NCBI GenBank assembly: GCA_000708835.1
Contig: DF237074.1
Coordinates: 62,001-126,000 of the forward strand
Length of the DNA stretch: 64,000 nucleotides
Direction: 5' to 3'
From: Klebsormidium nitens
Lineage: Eukaryota; Streptophyta; Klebsormidiophyceae; Klebsormidiales; Klebsormidiaceae
Part shown: in pieces, positions 1 to 11,600 of the stretch
Position numbering within the stretch: position 1 is the stretch's first letter
How the letters are laid out: each line of letters opens with the position of its first letter
The notes under the pieces: generated by a model
Database searches by the model: none
The model's input: only the letters and a program-made list of their open reading frames with translations
What the model was told of the DNA's origin: nothing
Program-made: the position numbers and the translations under genes

Positions 1-449
1 AGCACGGGCTGGGCAAAGGTTGTACCGCAAAGTGCGCTAAGAGAGGGGCTGCACTGTACGTTCTGGAAAAGTCAAAGCGAGCGACTCAGAAAAGGGGCCG
101 AGATTCATCCTTGCGCGGGCCTTGCGCACTGGTCAAGCCGGGCCGGGAACCAGCTGATCGGCAAAGCGCGGGTTTCCATAGCATATTTGACGGCAGTACC
201 GAGTGGCTTCTACATCGTTAAGGGTAACAGATCAGAGACGATCCGCCAAGTTGTTCTGTTACCCGAACAGAAACGATCCACCGCAGCCGACGTCACGAAC
301 AGGGACCGCTTCAGCATCCGGCTGACGCGGCTCGCCCCAAATTGCTCTATTTCGAATCGGACTCAGCCGCGCGTTTGCGCAACCGCTTCCCCGTCCTGCG
401 CGCCACCTTTCGCACTGGCCGGGCTGACTTGCCCGTCCTTGTCTGTGTG

Positions 450-780
450 TTTGTCTTAGACCAGGTTTCCGACCCGGGTTTTCACGTTCACCGTCAGGCT
501 CTCGTCACCCGTCCCGTTCTGAGCAGCCTGCAGGAGCGACCGCCGCCGCCCCGAGGGGGTCTCGCCTGGGCGGACGCTGACACCCCCGGCGCGTATGAAG
601 CTCGCCGCGCGCTCCAGGTCCGAAGGGCGCGAGTCGCACAGCCGAAAAGTGAGCGCGGTGTCGAGCCGGCTTAGGACCTCTCGCCCGGCTGCCGCCTTCG
701 ACAAAAGTTTCGAGCCAGGGAAAAGGGCGACGAAGGTGGTACTAGAAGAGAGCCCGGTGATATTTTCCGGGGGAGGCCCT
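450..780 (-). CDS. Possible 3' exon of an unrecognised gene (weak)
   Basis: On the minus strand an open, GC-rich frame runs from about 780 to a stop at 456-458. It follows a possible acceptor (ttctag near 739) and reads through an Arg/Ser/Leu-rich peptide containing SRLDTALTFRLCDS. The codon choice resembles the GC-rich exons elsewhere in the window. No domain is recognised, no start is visible, and the plus strand is also open here, so it may be chance. A second open stretch on the minus strand (about 240-402) could be a following exon if the donor near 492 is used. No function is proposed. Confidence 0.2.
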
Positions 781-799
781 AGGGGGGGTGGCATTCCGC

Positions 800-2812
800 G
801 GAGCCGACGAAGTGGTTGTGGTCGAAGGAACAGGTCCAGCGGGAGAAAGAGAAGGAAACGGCATTTGCTGCAGTGACATAGACGGGGGGAAGCGGCGCCG
901 CAAAGGAAGGGGAGCTTGTGAGAGATGAAGCCGCACTGGCCATGGTTTCACTTCCAAACAATTATGTAGGTCTTTTCAGGGTTCGTCCACTTTCAGTTCA
1001 CAAAATAAAGAAACTCTTCTTGCATCGTCTTGCCTGAAGTGGGTTCGTTTTTGTCGTTGCCAGATTGAATGAAATCCACAAGAGTTCTTACTTGAGCACT
1101 TCAAAATCAAAGCGAACCGGCACAACCGGATATGCTCATGGAACAGAGCTGAATCAATCTCTTGGCAGTGGCCGGCAAAGCTTCAGCACCCCTGTCGGGA
1201 TGGTTTCAGTTGTCGAGGGCCTTGTGCTGACTGCCTTTTCAAGTTGTTGATTCAGGGGGGGATCCCCATAACGCCCGTTCTTCACAGCATTCAAGATGGG
1301 TGAAGCAAGGGCCTGACACAACTCTAAGTTGCGAGGTCAGGAAAAGGTAGTCACCCTGTCATGCAAGCCCCAAGCGCTGCAGCTTGTTGACCCAGCAAGC
1401 TAGTTACTGCCCCAATTCACATTGCCCGTGAACTTCACCAAGCTGAAACCTGTTGCAGGTGCAATTGCTGGCCCAGGTGCGTATCATCTGACAACCAAGT
1501 AGCTGCTGAAATTAGACAAAGGCGGGCCACAAGATTGCAGAATGCTGGACTTGAAGGGGCCAACTCTTGTCCTGAGCGGCCCTGATGAAGAAGTTGTTGC
1601 GCCAGAAGACTTGAGAGGATGGAGTGCAATTTTTCACAGCTTGGCGGGATGGCACCGGTGCAGCTACTCAAGTGTACAAATACCTTCAAGGCCCCAGTGG
1701 CTGAAGAACTGCCACCAAAGTGGCCTCACTTACGAGATGCCAACAAGACAGCTCAACGGACCAAGGGGGATCCTAATCAGCATCAAGCTGGTAGTTACGG
1801 TCATGTGCTTGCATCTGAGTATTTCATCAACTAAAATGGTGCTGTGAAGCATGTGTGGCGTGGGGCTACGTCTGTGAACCCGCAAGCTGACACCCGCGCG
1901 AGTCCTGGCTTCACTCCAGACGAGCTGCAAAGCTCCATTGTGCAATCTAAGAAGAGCTGCCCTCAGACTGCTGTGTTCGAAACTTTGGGGCGGGACTTTT
2001 CTTCTCTTCCTTCTTAGCTGGAAGGAAGAGATTCAGAAACTTGACGAGCCATGCATTGCCATGATGCACCTTGAAGCAAGCGTATGCAACGATAGCTTTC
2101 GCACTAGACCCTGCCAATTGAATGCGGCACCGTGCCAGTGCGCCGTAGTACCTAGGTACTAGATGGGTCATCTCAGATCTGTTGATCTGAGCTCTGCACA
2201 GTGCATCATGCATGCACATTGCTCAGTCCTTCGCTGCATTATGTGCAGAGGACCAGCTTCTTCCGAGCAACCTGCTAGCTTTAGTGAAATTATTAGTGTA
2301 ACTTAGTCGGTCCGTTGCCGAGTGAAATTAGTCTGATTTAGATGACACTAAAACTAGCAGGTTGGTCGGGAGAAGCTGGCTGAGCCCGCGACCGCCGGTG
2401 CGCACTGCGAGCGTCTGTCCTGCAATTTGTCAACGACCCGACTCGGGACTCCGTTTAATAGCATATAAGAGAAGCGTACCTGCTGTAATATGGTCTACTA
2501 CCATACGTCCGACTCTCGACTTTCAATATTCGAAGGCCGGAGAATGTATGGCATATATTACGTCAAAATGACAAGATCTGTAAACATATAACCCGAGCGT
2601 GGGTCATGTAATATGTATTGGAAGTTGCAATTTCGACTTAAAGGTATCCGGAGCGAGCTGCGACAAGAACGTCGAGCTTGATTCTTGCAAGCTTGCATTC
2701 TTCCGGTGGGCGCCAGCCATTGCGCTATCTAGTAGTCTTGCCTCTTCGTCCTATTAGCTTGTATTTGGAGTTGCTGGGTGGTGCAGGCCCCTGGCGTTTT
2801 GCAGGTCACGAG
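800..2812. other. Gene-poor stretch before UTP23
   Basis: No conserved coding sequence is recognised. An open plus-strand frame at 1542-1847 and an overlapping one at 1619-1834 have no family resemblance and no convincing splice context. The only clear structure is the foldback at 2253-2379. The last few hundred bases are presumed UTP23 promoter and 5' leader. Confidence 0.5.
2253..2379. repeat. Foldback element with 34-bp arms
   Basis: The left arm (2253-2286) and the reverse complement of the right arm (2346-2379) agree at 31 of 34 positions. They flank a loop of about 59 bp. The transcript of either strand could form a long hairpin. A small MITE or a hairpin small-RNA precursor would both look like this. 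I see no clear target-site duplication. Confidence 0.6.
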
Positions 2813-5235
2813 ATGAAGGTAAAGCGGCAAAAGCAGGTCCGGAAGACCATTCGCTTTTACAAGGTTTGCTTTGGTTTCAAGGAGCCCTACAAGGTGCTGC
2901 TGGACGGCAATTTCATACACCAGAGCGTCCACTCGCAGTAAGTTCACAGCGGCCTCTGATTGCCACTCAGTAGACCTGCTGGTAATGGACTCAGGGACTT
3001 TGAACGTGCTATGATTGTACAAGCCCCAACGCGATGACAAGGTGGTGGTTACATCAATCAGAATACGGCTTTTGCAATGAGAGTCTTCTCATTGGGGAAT
3101 CTTAGCACCATCTTGTAGACTGATTGGAAGATTAGAATGTTGCCTGATTTTCAGAATTTTTGAAAGGGTTATCACTTCACCGCGCATGCCACTGTTCAAG
3201 AAGGACAAACGAGCTCTCGGCGCGATGACATGGCGGTGCGCCTCTGAATTGACCTAACTCCTGGCCACCTTTCAGGGCCGCTGGTCAAGGCGCCATCCGG
3301 GACGTTCTGCACAAGTTCTTCAGCGGCGCCACCAAGCCGATGGTCACTCGCTGCATCAGCGCTGAGCTCAGAGCGCTGGGCCCAGAGTTTGCGAGTGAGT
3401 GCTTGGTCGGGCTTGCTGTTGCTGGACCGGCGCTCCGATATGGCTCTCTGTTTCTGCCTGGCTATGGCATGTCAGCCCCATCCATACAATTGCTGGACCG
3501 GCGCTCCGATATGGCTCTCTGTTTCTGCCTGGCTATGGCATGTCAGCCCCACCTCTGTATGGATGGGGAGCAAAAAGGCTTTTTCCATTTACACCACCCT
3601 CTGGTCCAAAGGAAAAAGACTTTCCTGAAAAGCTCAGTGCTTCCTTGAGTTTACTCGTTCGGAGTCAAGATAAACTTCCAACCGTAGATAAGGAAAAAAT
3701 GGTGTGCTTCTTAGCTTGATTCGGTACAAAGTCAAAAGTTATGTCCAAAAGGTAAAGCACATATATCAGGATCTGTGGGTATAAGCAGATGCGTCCGTTG
3801 AATGCTTCCCGCTGTGTCCACTTTTGATGTATCACCCTTAAATGGAAATGGCGGCTGATTCGCTTGGATCTACGCGTCAGCATCCGGTGGGTCTGGAATA
3901 CCAGAACTTTCCTCACTCGCCACCTTATGTTTCCCTCTGCCCAGAAAGCTCTAGCGCGGCTCGTACGCTCGACATGGCACGATGCATCCACGAGACGCCC
4001 GTCCCTGCGTCCGAGTGCGTCCTCTCCATGGTTGGACAGGACAACCACGAGCACTTCTTCGTGGCGTCGCAAGACGCAGAGCTTCGAAAACGGCTCAGAA
4101 CAGTTCCCGGGACAGCCCTTCTCTTCCTGTCAACGGCGGGCCTAATTCTAGAACCCCCGTCCGAGACGCAGCAAAAAGTAGCGAAGCTGGTGAGAAGCAA
4201 CCTTGTCATCTTGGCTCGCGATAGTTCCCCTCGATCTTCCTGAATGGTCGAAGAAGGATCGAAGGCTGAGAGACTTTTGATGAATCAAAGGGTTGTCAAG
4301 CTGGTACATTCATACGTCCGAAGGCTGTCCCCAATCGACGTTCTAATTGAGGTCGACGCCTCAAACGGTCCTGCAATGCATGAGTCTGTCAACCAGCACC
4401 TGTCCCTTTTGAAAAAACTTCCTGACTGCGAAATTGATCTCCTCACTTCATACGCGGCAACTTGTAAGTGTCGTCGCGTCACTTTCTATCAAGACTCCAC
4501 ATTCAGCGCCCGTTCTTCGTCTCTGGTCGAATCTTGACTTTTGGATGCTTCTTCTTATTCGCAGAGCGAGGCAGAGAGGCTGCACCTGAACGAACGGGAG
4601 CAGAGGGCGGCCCTTCGACAACTAGAAGCGGCGCAGGCTGCGGTGCCAGCGCCAGTAGAAAGTCCGGCTGCGGAGGCGCCCCAGTCGGAACACCCCGAGG
4701 CCCGCGGACAAGAAGCGGCGCCCGGGCCAAGGAAGCGCAAGCGGCCAAAGGGCCCGAACCCCTTGTCGATGAAGAAGAAGAAGGCGGAAGATGGAAAAGG
4801 GGGATCGAAACAGGTGAGCAGGCTTACGTAAAATCCTCCTTTCGGCAAAGGCTTTGTCGCACGGCCAAGTGGCCAGGGGCGTATGTTGTGAGCACTAAGC
4901 GTTGACGGATGCTGACGAGAAATGGAGTTCCTTTAAGGGTGTGGAATGAGAAGCAGGACGGTGTCCTTGTGAAGTTTTAATTTCTGGCAGTACTAGGTCG
5001 GGTCTGCGGGGGTGATGCCGTCCCAAGCCCTTGCGTCGACCATTCTTGTATGGAAGCACTTGGACAACGGCGTTTGAACATTCAGGGGTCTGAGTTGTGG
5101 CCTGCCTTTGCAAGCAAAAAAGAGGCCGCTGGTTGGCACTCCCCCTTTCTCCAGATTTCGCAGTCAGGCGGAGCCGAAGGCCGACCAAAGAAGCGGAGTA
5201 GACAGAGGCGAAAGAAAAACGCCACGGATACCTGA
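2813..5235 (+). CDS. UTP23: rRNA-processing protein UTP23, five exons
   Basis: Exons: 2813-2937, 3276-3394, 3945-4189, 4565-4813, 5164-5235 (269 aa); phases agree at all four junctions. The N-terminus MKVKRQKQVRKTIRFYKVCF is the UTP23/FCF1 signature. Residues about 1-165 form the PIN-like fold, including FVASQDAELRKRLR. Exons 2-3 supply a Cys, Cys-His, Cys set (TRCISAEL, ARCIHE, ASEC) matching the family's zinc site. The C-terminal half is Glu/Ala-rich and then very basic (RKRKRPKGPNPLSMKKKK; KKRSRQRRKK at the end), typical of UTP23. By family, it is an SSU-processome factor acting in the nucleolus on 18S rRNA maturation and snR30 release. The start is the only ATG giving the conserved N-terminus. 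Intron 2 carries a 62-bp perfect duplication. Confidence 0.93.
3419..3551. repeat. Perfect 62-bp direct duplication in UTP23 intron 2
   Basis: The 62 bases at 3419-3480 recur without mismatch at 3490-3551, a period of 71 bp. The repeat lies just after the exon 2 donor at 3395 and is wholly intronic. Perfect identity suggests a recent event or an assembly duplication. Confidence 0.9.
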
Positions 5236-6568
5236 CGAAACGTCTTTTGCAGTGTGACCAATAAGGTTCTAGCTTATGCAAGATTGTCACAGAGGCCACG
5301 AGCTTGGTGTCAAGCTTCCGAGGATTCAAGAATTGCAATATGCATTTGGATTAACACTGTGCGGAAGCTTCTGCCAAGAATAGCAGATTGTTAATCAAGT
5401 CATCCGTTGTCCCAGATACTGCATGGGCAACCATGCAACATTTGTATCTCGGAGGTGGTCCTTTGGCGTTACTGACTTTCAAAGCTGCTTGTAAGCGAGA
5501 TGCACATTACATCGTCGTTAAATTGCAATTATGATATCGAAAGATCTGCCAGATTGCGGCCGCCCACTCAGCTTCGCCTTAATGATCAAATCGCACCAGA
5601 TGTTGATCATGGATAGAAACTTGTAATCCAAGAAAGATATTGGGAAGCGATACATATCGGTCAAGTCCGGGGCTTGCGAGACTCTGCCCTAAGTTGAAGT
5701 TGCACGCGCGTGAGTCTCCTTATCAGTGTTTGATTCCCTCAACGCTCCTTAAATATCAATCGCTTGCGCTTGCCACGCGTCGCACATGCACACATGTGAG
5801 ATTGAGCAGCAATGATATCTCTAGCCTGCGGGCCAATCTAAAATCGACCCCATGACGCCAAATGCACAAATAAGTGCGCTGCCGGCTTCTAACACGTGTT
5901 GATTCTTCGTCCGGACGAAGAGTACACGATCCTTCGAAAATGAATTCAGCTTAAACTATTAAAGGGCCCTTAAATATCTACATCCTGCGAAGGATGTATT
6001 CATTGTTTCCGACACGTGAAGTATTCGAAACCATGATATGAATGACGCATCTCCTTGGACAAGTAAAGTGTGTGCACCATAAAAAACGTTGGATCATTGA
6101 TATGGATGCGCTTTCGCGACTCAGCTACAGGTATATATACGCTAGTAGAAGTCATACGGTAGCCTAGAAAGGCATTATATAGCGCCCCGCGCGGCCGCGA
6201 CTGCATTCGGACCGTTGTGCGTTACAACTTACAATTCCAGGTTCCGCACTAGTTGCGAGTGTGTCGAAAACCCTGAAAATTCGCGTTATCGATATCGCAA
6301 ATGCCAGTGAGTCAGCAGTCTCCAGTGACGAGCTGCTCAGCAGAATTATTCTCAGAATAACAAATAGGGTGTCCGTAGGACGTCCGAAAACGTCCATCCC
6401 AAACCCTGGATGCGGTATAGTAGGTAATGCCGGCCGCGTGCGCGCTTTCGCGAAACTGACGAGACAACAGCGCGGCCAGGCGCGTATCTGCTTCTTCATT
6501 CTATACCAGTGAGTAGGCCGCTCGAGAAGCAGCATAGGCGCCCACCCAACGTACGAGCCATAGCAGGC
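5236..6568. other. Intergenic, UTP23 3' end to F-box gene
   Basis: Nothing coding is recognised. There is an 18-bp palindrome at 5904-5921 centred on tccgga, and a CACGTG core just upstream (about 5893-5898). The long minus-strand frame at 6164-6751 overlaps the F-box gene antisense and has no family resemblance. Confidence 0.5.
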
Positions 6569-7508
6569 ATGCAGGACCTTCCAGATGCCGCAATTCTTTT
6601 GGTGCTCACCAAGCTCGCAGTCCAGGATCCCCTTTCTCTGTTGCTGGCTAGCCGCGCATGCCAGGCCTTCCGCCGTGTCGCGACAGACAACCCTGGCATC
6701 TGGAAGACGGCCTTTAATGGAGCACCTCTTTGGCAAAGCCTGCCTCATCAAGTGACTTTGCTCTATGAAAAGCAGAGCGCAGAGTTAGAAGCATTCCTAA
6801 AGGACCTGGAACTTCTGGATGATTTGCAATTGACTGGATACAAGAATTTTTTAAGCACGGGTGACGAAGCGGAATGGTCCACCAGAAAAGCGCCAAACGC
6901 TCAGGGAGGTGCTGAAAACTTTGCGGGCTGATGTTGCCAGCTATTTCTTTGTGCTCAGAGTGCGCGGAAGCATCCTTCTTTGGGGCTCTCATGGTCCTGT
7001 GTCGGGCCAGGAGTTGGAGAGACTTGCGTGGTCAGGTCATCCGAATCTTCAGGTACTGCGAACGTCCGGCAGATCGTTACACGCCTTGTATTCCATGGAG
7101 AAGGTGTACCAGGGTATCAGAAGTGCATGTTGGCCCAGTCTACGTCCTCTGTCTCTGGATCTGTACGCCATTTTTGGGAGGTCGACCGAAGGATCTCGGC
7201 CAATGAGAGTCGGGCTTTCTCTCTGGCAAAGTTGTCCTGGGAAATGCGCAGCGTACCGGACTGAGGATCCTGTGGAGGCCGCGAATCCAATGGAATATTT
7301 CCTTCTTGACATGCCGCTCGAGCCCATTGCCTTTTGGCCTAATATGCAGATCATGAAAGCTATTCCCATGCTTCTTACTTTGAACGAAATTGAAGCGCAG
7401 CAAGAAACGTCAGCTCGATCGCAAAGCAGATTAGAGAAGGAGCAGGAATACGACCAGCTGTTTGACACAATCAGTCCGTACTCCATGGACCTTTGGTTAC
7501 ATAACTAG
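6569..7508 (+). CDS. F-box protein gene with a +1 frame break
   Basis: From the ATG at 6569 the frame encodes an F-box at about residues 3-48 (LPDAAILLVLTKLAVQDPLS, then RACQAFRRVA and NPGIWKTAF). It hits a stop at 6929-6931. A second frame, open from 6855 to 7508, continues with coding-like sequence such as LREVLKTLRADVASYFFVLR and ends SPYSMDLWLHN. Dropping one A from the AAAA run near 6892-6895 fuses the two frames smoothly into one protein of about 312 aa. The break could be a sequencing indel, a real frameshift in a decaying F-box paralogue, or a 25-nt GT-AG segment (6861-6885), which is shorter than known plant introns. By family the protein would be an SCF ubiquitin-ligase substrate adaptor. 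The C-terminal part is not recognised. Confidence 0.6.
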
Positions 7509-7665
7509 AACATAGGGATGCTTTAACATAGAGAGGCCCAGAACTCCTTCAGCTGACTTTATCAGTGGTCAAATGCAAAGCAGATTAGACTGACTGCTTT
7601 TTGATTCTTCGGTGAGTGCAAGAATCGATAGTTGTGGTCTTCTACATACAATCAACGGTTTGCAG

Positions 7666-7919
7666 ATTCTTGATACCCGGGCCGACGAACATCTAGCTGC
7701 GCCAATCACTTCATGTGCATCATGGTATACTACAGGGGAAACCTGGAAATACGTACAGCAAGTTTGTCTTCGTGATGTCATGAAGCCTGAGGTAAGATCG
7801 TGCAATTAGTTGTACCGTCAGGATGCAGCGGATGACTTTTATGGCATTTATTGGGTGAACAAAAGCTCGTGGCTCTCCTGCTGCTATGCAACCAACCCTC
7901 TATCTAGAACTGAAGGTAA
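7666..7919 (+). pseudogene. Coding-like remnant after the F-box gene
   Basis: After a possible acceptor (tttgcag, ending 7666) an open frame reads ILDTRADEHLAAPITSCASW, then ETWKYVQQVCLRDVMKPE. It meets a 30-nt GT...AG segment (7792-7821) with an in-frame stop, then continues in the same frame with DAADDFYGIYWVNKSSWL up to a good donor at about 7916. Composition looks coding, but no family is recognised. It may be a degraded downstream exon of the F-box gene or of a lost neighbour. A 30-nt intron would be abnormally short. Confidence 0.25.
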
Positions 7920-8639
7920 GCTGCATGGCTATGCTCTATATGACCCATACATAAGCGAGACCCTGAGTCTTGAAGCAATCATGTGCATGTGTCACATGCA
8001 ATATATGTTTGCATGCTTCAGATCATTCAGTCATGCGTCCGTGCCGGACGGCCGCACAGGCCAGTTGCCAGGCTGCATGGTCGCCCTCTGCCTGAGCGCG
8101 CCAGCTAGATATGCACATAAGCGCAGGTCGTCCGCGTCGCAGCGCGTCAGTGTACTGAACGCTTGGGTTTGCAACTGGCCGCAACCGTGCCAGCAAGCTT
8201 TGGCAATGATGGCCACCACATTCCCGCGCTTGCACGCGGCGCGCTAATCTGCAGTCCGACAACCTTGCCCGGTTGCATTGCATGATAGCTGTCAATTCTT
8301 CAAGCTCTAGTCGCTGTTCCAATGGTCCAGGACTCCATCCAAAATCATGTACTGGCAAGTGACCATCATGGCATTACAACTGGATTCAAAAGCAGGCGTT
8401 ATTTGGTGCAAATATGCTATGAATTCGCAACGAGCTCCAGCCGGTCTCCGGGCGGCAAGATGGATGCAAGTAAGTGCGAAACCAGCTCCGTCAGATCGAA
8501 CTCTAAGAATGTCAAGCCGGAACACATGACTTGCGGCCAACTCAACCACGCTTCAAAGTCGGCCTAATCACAACGGACGCTCCAAGCACTGGATGTTGCG
8601 GTCCGCAAACGCTAGGACCCCAGGACTCTGCTCCGTAGG
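7920..8639. other. Intergenic, no gene seen
   Basis: Several overlapping open frames occur on both strands, but none shows family resemblance or splice context. The stretch lies downstream of both flanking genes, which converge here. Confidence 0.5.
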
Positions 8640-11600
8640 CTACAGGTGTGCTTTACTTAACGTCAGCAGCTCACGCGTCGCAAAAATCTTGTTCGCTGCT
8701 GCCAGACCACTCAGAATGGCACTTTCAACCCGAGGCCCTAAACAGTAGTCCCCACATGCCGCAACCCGTTTGCTCTCATCCCACAAGCATGCCTCCCCCG
8801 GGTTGGCAATCGCGACTGCGGGAAACCCCCCTCCCCTGCACGGCAGCCCAAGCGTATTAGACACCGTACCAGTGGCCCCGTTGCTGAGAAGACAACGGTC
8901 ACAAACTCAGTCACAGTTACAGGGTACTTCCTGTCTTCCCTCGTCCTTTTGCTGCAAATCCTTTGCTCATTACGAAAATCGATCGGATCTGGAGACGAAT
9001 CATGTAAGAGAGTTTTCATGACTCCTGTTCAACATGATTCACGAGCGGGCCCAGGCGGCGACCGGCAAACCGACGAAGACGTACGTCGTTCGCTGGTCAC
9101 CTCAAAAGCAAGCCACCAAAAAGAAAAACGTTTCCGTTAACATGCTTCCCTACCATCTGTGCGCCCGTGCGAACAAAGGCTCTGGCATCTCGGGTACGAT
9201 CTCCCGGAACCCAGCCAACATATCCTCCGCAATTTCGCCCAACCATTCGGCGCTCGGCTTCCCGGCCGGCCCCTCCTCCACCCGGCGCTTCGCATAGTCC
9301 CCGTTCGAGTGCAGCACCCAGCACTCCGGGGCGCCCGGTTCCTTCAACCGACCGGGCTTGGCGCTGTCCCGGCCAGCCCAAACCAGGGTTTTGTGGTTTC
9401 GAACGTCCAAACCGTCGAATGGGAGTTGGGTTAGGGGTTGTTTGAAAGCGAGCATAAGGGCGAAGCTGGGGATGCTCGAGACGGCGGCCACTCGGGCGAA
9501 CAGCTCGGGGACTCCGGCAGACTCTGCCGAAAGGAGTGGTGGGCGGTTGGTTGTCTGCCCCAGGCTGGGGTGTTGGAAGCAGAGAAAGTTGCGGGGACTC
9601 ATTGAATAGGGCGTTCAAAGTGTGAGAGACGGAGTGTATGTTCAAATGAAGGAGCCAGAGTGACTCTAGCAGACTTTTTCCGGGGGACTTTCCCTATGGC
9701 TTCCTTCTCTGGACTGCAATTTGGTACAAAGACAAAGTCCCGCTCAACTGTCAGACGTTCTATGATATCAAGCGATTCAAAAGCAATCGCACGTTGTACC
9801 GTTTGCATACTAATGGTAGGCCTGCGACGGGTCGAAACTGCCCCGCCGCTTGCAAACTCGACATGCCTCGCCAGAACCATCCTCCTCGCTCGTGGAACAG
9901 ATCGAATTTGCCGTGGCGTCTGTGTGCAAAAGAAGCGCATTGTGCGATTGTCAAGCCGTATGTGCCATCTTAAAGCTTTCGGATTCCAGGAGTTCGGCAG
10001 CTTTTTGGACTACCGACCTAAGGGCGGAGGCAGACCCGCGTTGAGTGCGGAGAACCGTGGGCTGGCCAAGTTCTTGTCGGTGACAACCAGAGCGGCATAC
10101 GTCCCAAGCGCCGCCCCGTCCTTCCCTGTCAGAAGCCACCGGCCGTCCCGCCACTCGAGCCCAGTCACAGCAGTGCCAAGGCGGGCAGAGACGCCTGGAA
10201 AATAGAACATGACGTCAGAAAGAGTGGGGAAGACCAAGCGCTTGTCGGCTGGATTGGCATTGATTGAACTTTGAGAACAGAAGCGATACGCCGACCAAGA
10301 AGACGGTAACACCCAAGGAGGCAAGTGTACGATAACAGATTCAAAGAGCGTCAAGACTTTGCCATTTCGTTGCACCACAGTGCAAGTGTTTCGTCAAACG
10401 GAGACATTCTTGGACTACCTACTTGAAGCGAGCGCATGGTCAACTGTTGTTCTACTCAGCCCGTTTAGGTCCAATAAACTGCTCGAGGTCTTCCGCTCTA
10501 CGAAGGACTTTTAAACTCTGACAAGCAGCAGATTTCGGACCAGGGCTTACCTGGCTGTGAACTCAGGTGTTGACAGATGGCGTTCATGCCCGGCACGCCA
10601 ACATAACGAACCTTTGAGTCGGCCTGCAGGAAGTAAGACAAATTCGCAACAGATATACATTTCTGCATTTGGGCGCTTCAACTTAGCGGGGCTGAAAGAA
10701 CTCCCGGGGCACTTAGCGATTTTACAGTCCGTTTGAGATCATGTTCCTGTCCAACGAAGGAGATGGAGGTGTCTCAATTTGCGTTCGTTCAGTCAATGTT
10801 TCGAATACTCATCTTCTTGAATTTGACTCAGCCCCCCCACCACGAGTGCCATCCTCCATCTGATGCCTCGAATAAGTACAAACCATTTTCTCGCAGATCT
10901 CTGTAAGACGCTGTGATTTGACACCTAGACGCCCTTAAAGTGGGCGCACGTCGTCATACTGACGGTATCACCGGATCGTGACAGCTACAGAGGCAATCAA
11001 TTTATACCTTCCGATAAATCCACCTCAGTAGTTTGTACCGCCCGATTAGAAGGCTCTCGAGCCCTACGCCCACTCTAAGCTCGAGAAAGGAAAGCAGAAC
11101 CAAAGACTGATTGCCGCACCTCCTCGGGCACGAACCCCTTGCCCGCCTCCCAAGTGCCGAGGCGGGGCGTCCAGGGTGCGGCCACCCCCGCAGCAACCCA
11201 CTCTTGAACGAGGGCCTGCACTGCCAGGTCCTTGGCGCTGAAGTACTGCGCGCCATGATCGAAACGGAGCTGCTCCCCTGTCTCGAGGGTCTGTCTGTGG
11301 GGAAGCCAAAGTTTCCGGTAGGACAGTTTCTAAGATGGAGATGAGGAATCTGAAGTTTTCTTTAGCTAAATTCGTTTTGAGATGAGAGATGAGGAATCCA
11401 AAGTTTCCCTTAGGATAGGTTCAGAGATGATGGGGGGATATTGGAAGCTTTGCGCCAGGTGGTAAGGTTGATGAGGAGAGAATATCAGAGTGGGAGCAGC
11501 AAGGAACCATGTATATTCCAAGTCGAGTAGTGATTCAGCGTGGCAGAGATGGGCGTACGACCCCGTCACATTCACATCGTGTGGAGGTGTTGGGATCAGA

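Noticed and set aside
1542-1847. 101-codon plus-strand frame upstream of UTP23
   Set aside because: No family resemblance, and a competing open frame overlaps it. Not enough to call a gene.
5904-5921. 18-bp perfect palindrome near a CACGTG core
   Set aside because: A single short palindrome with no partner site or gene-proximal position; expected by chance at this scale.
6164-6751. 195-codon minus-strand frame
   Set aside because: It is the antisense shadow of the F-box exon.
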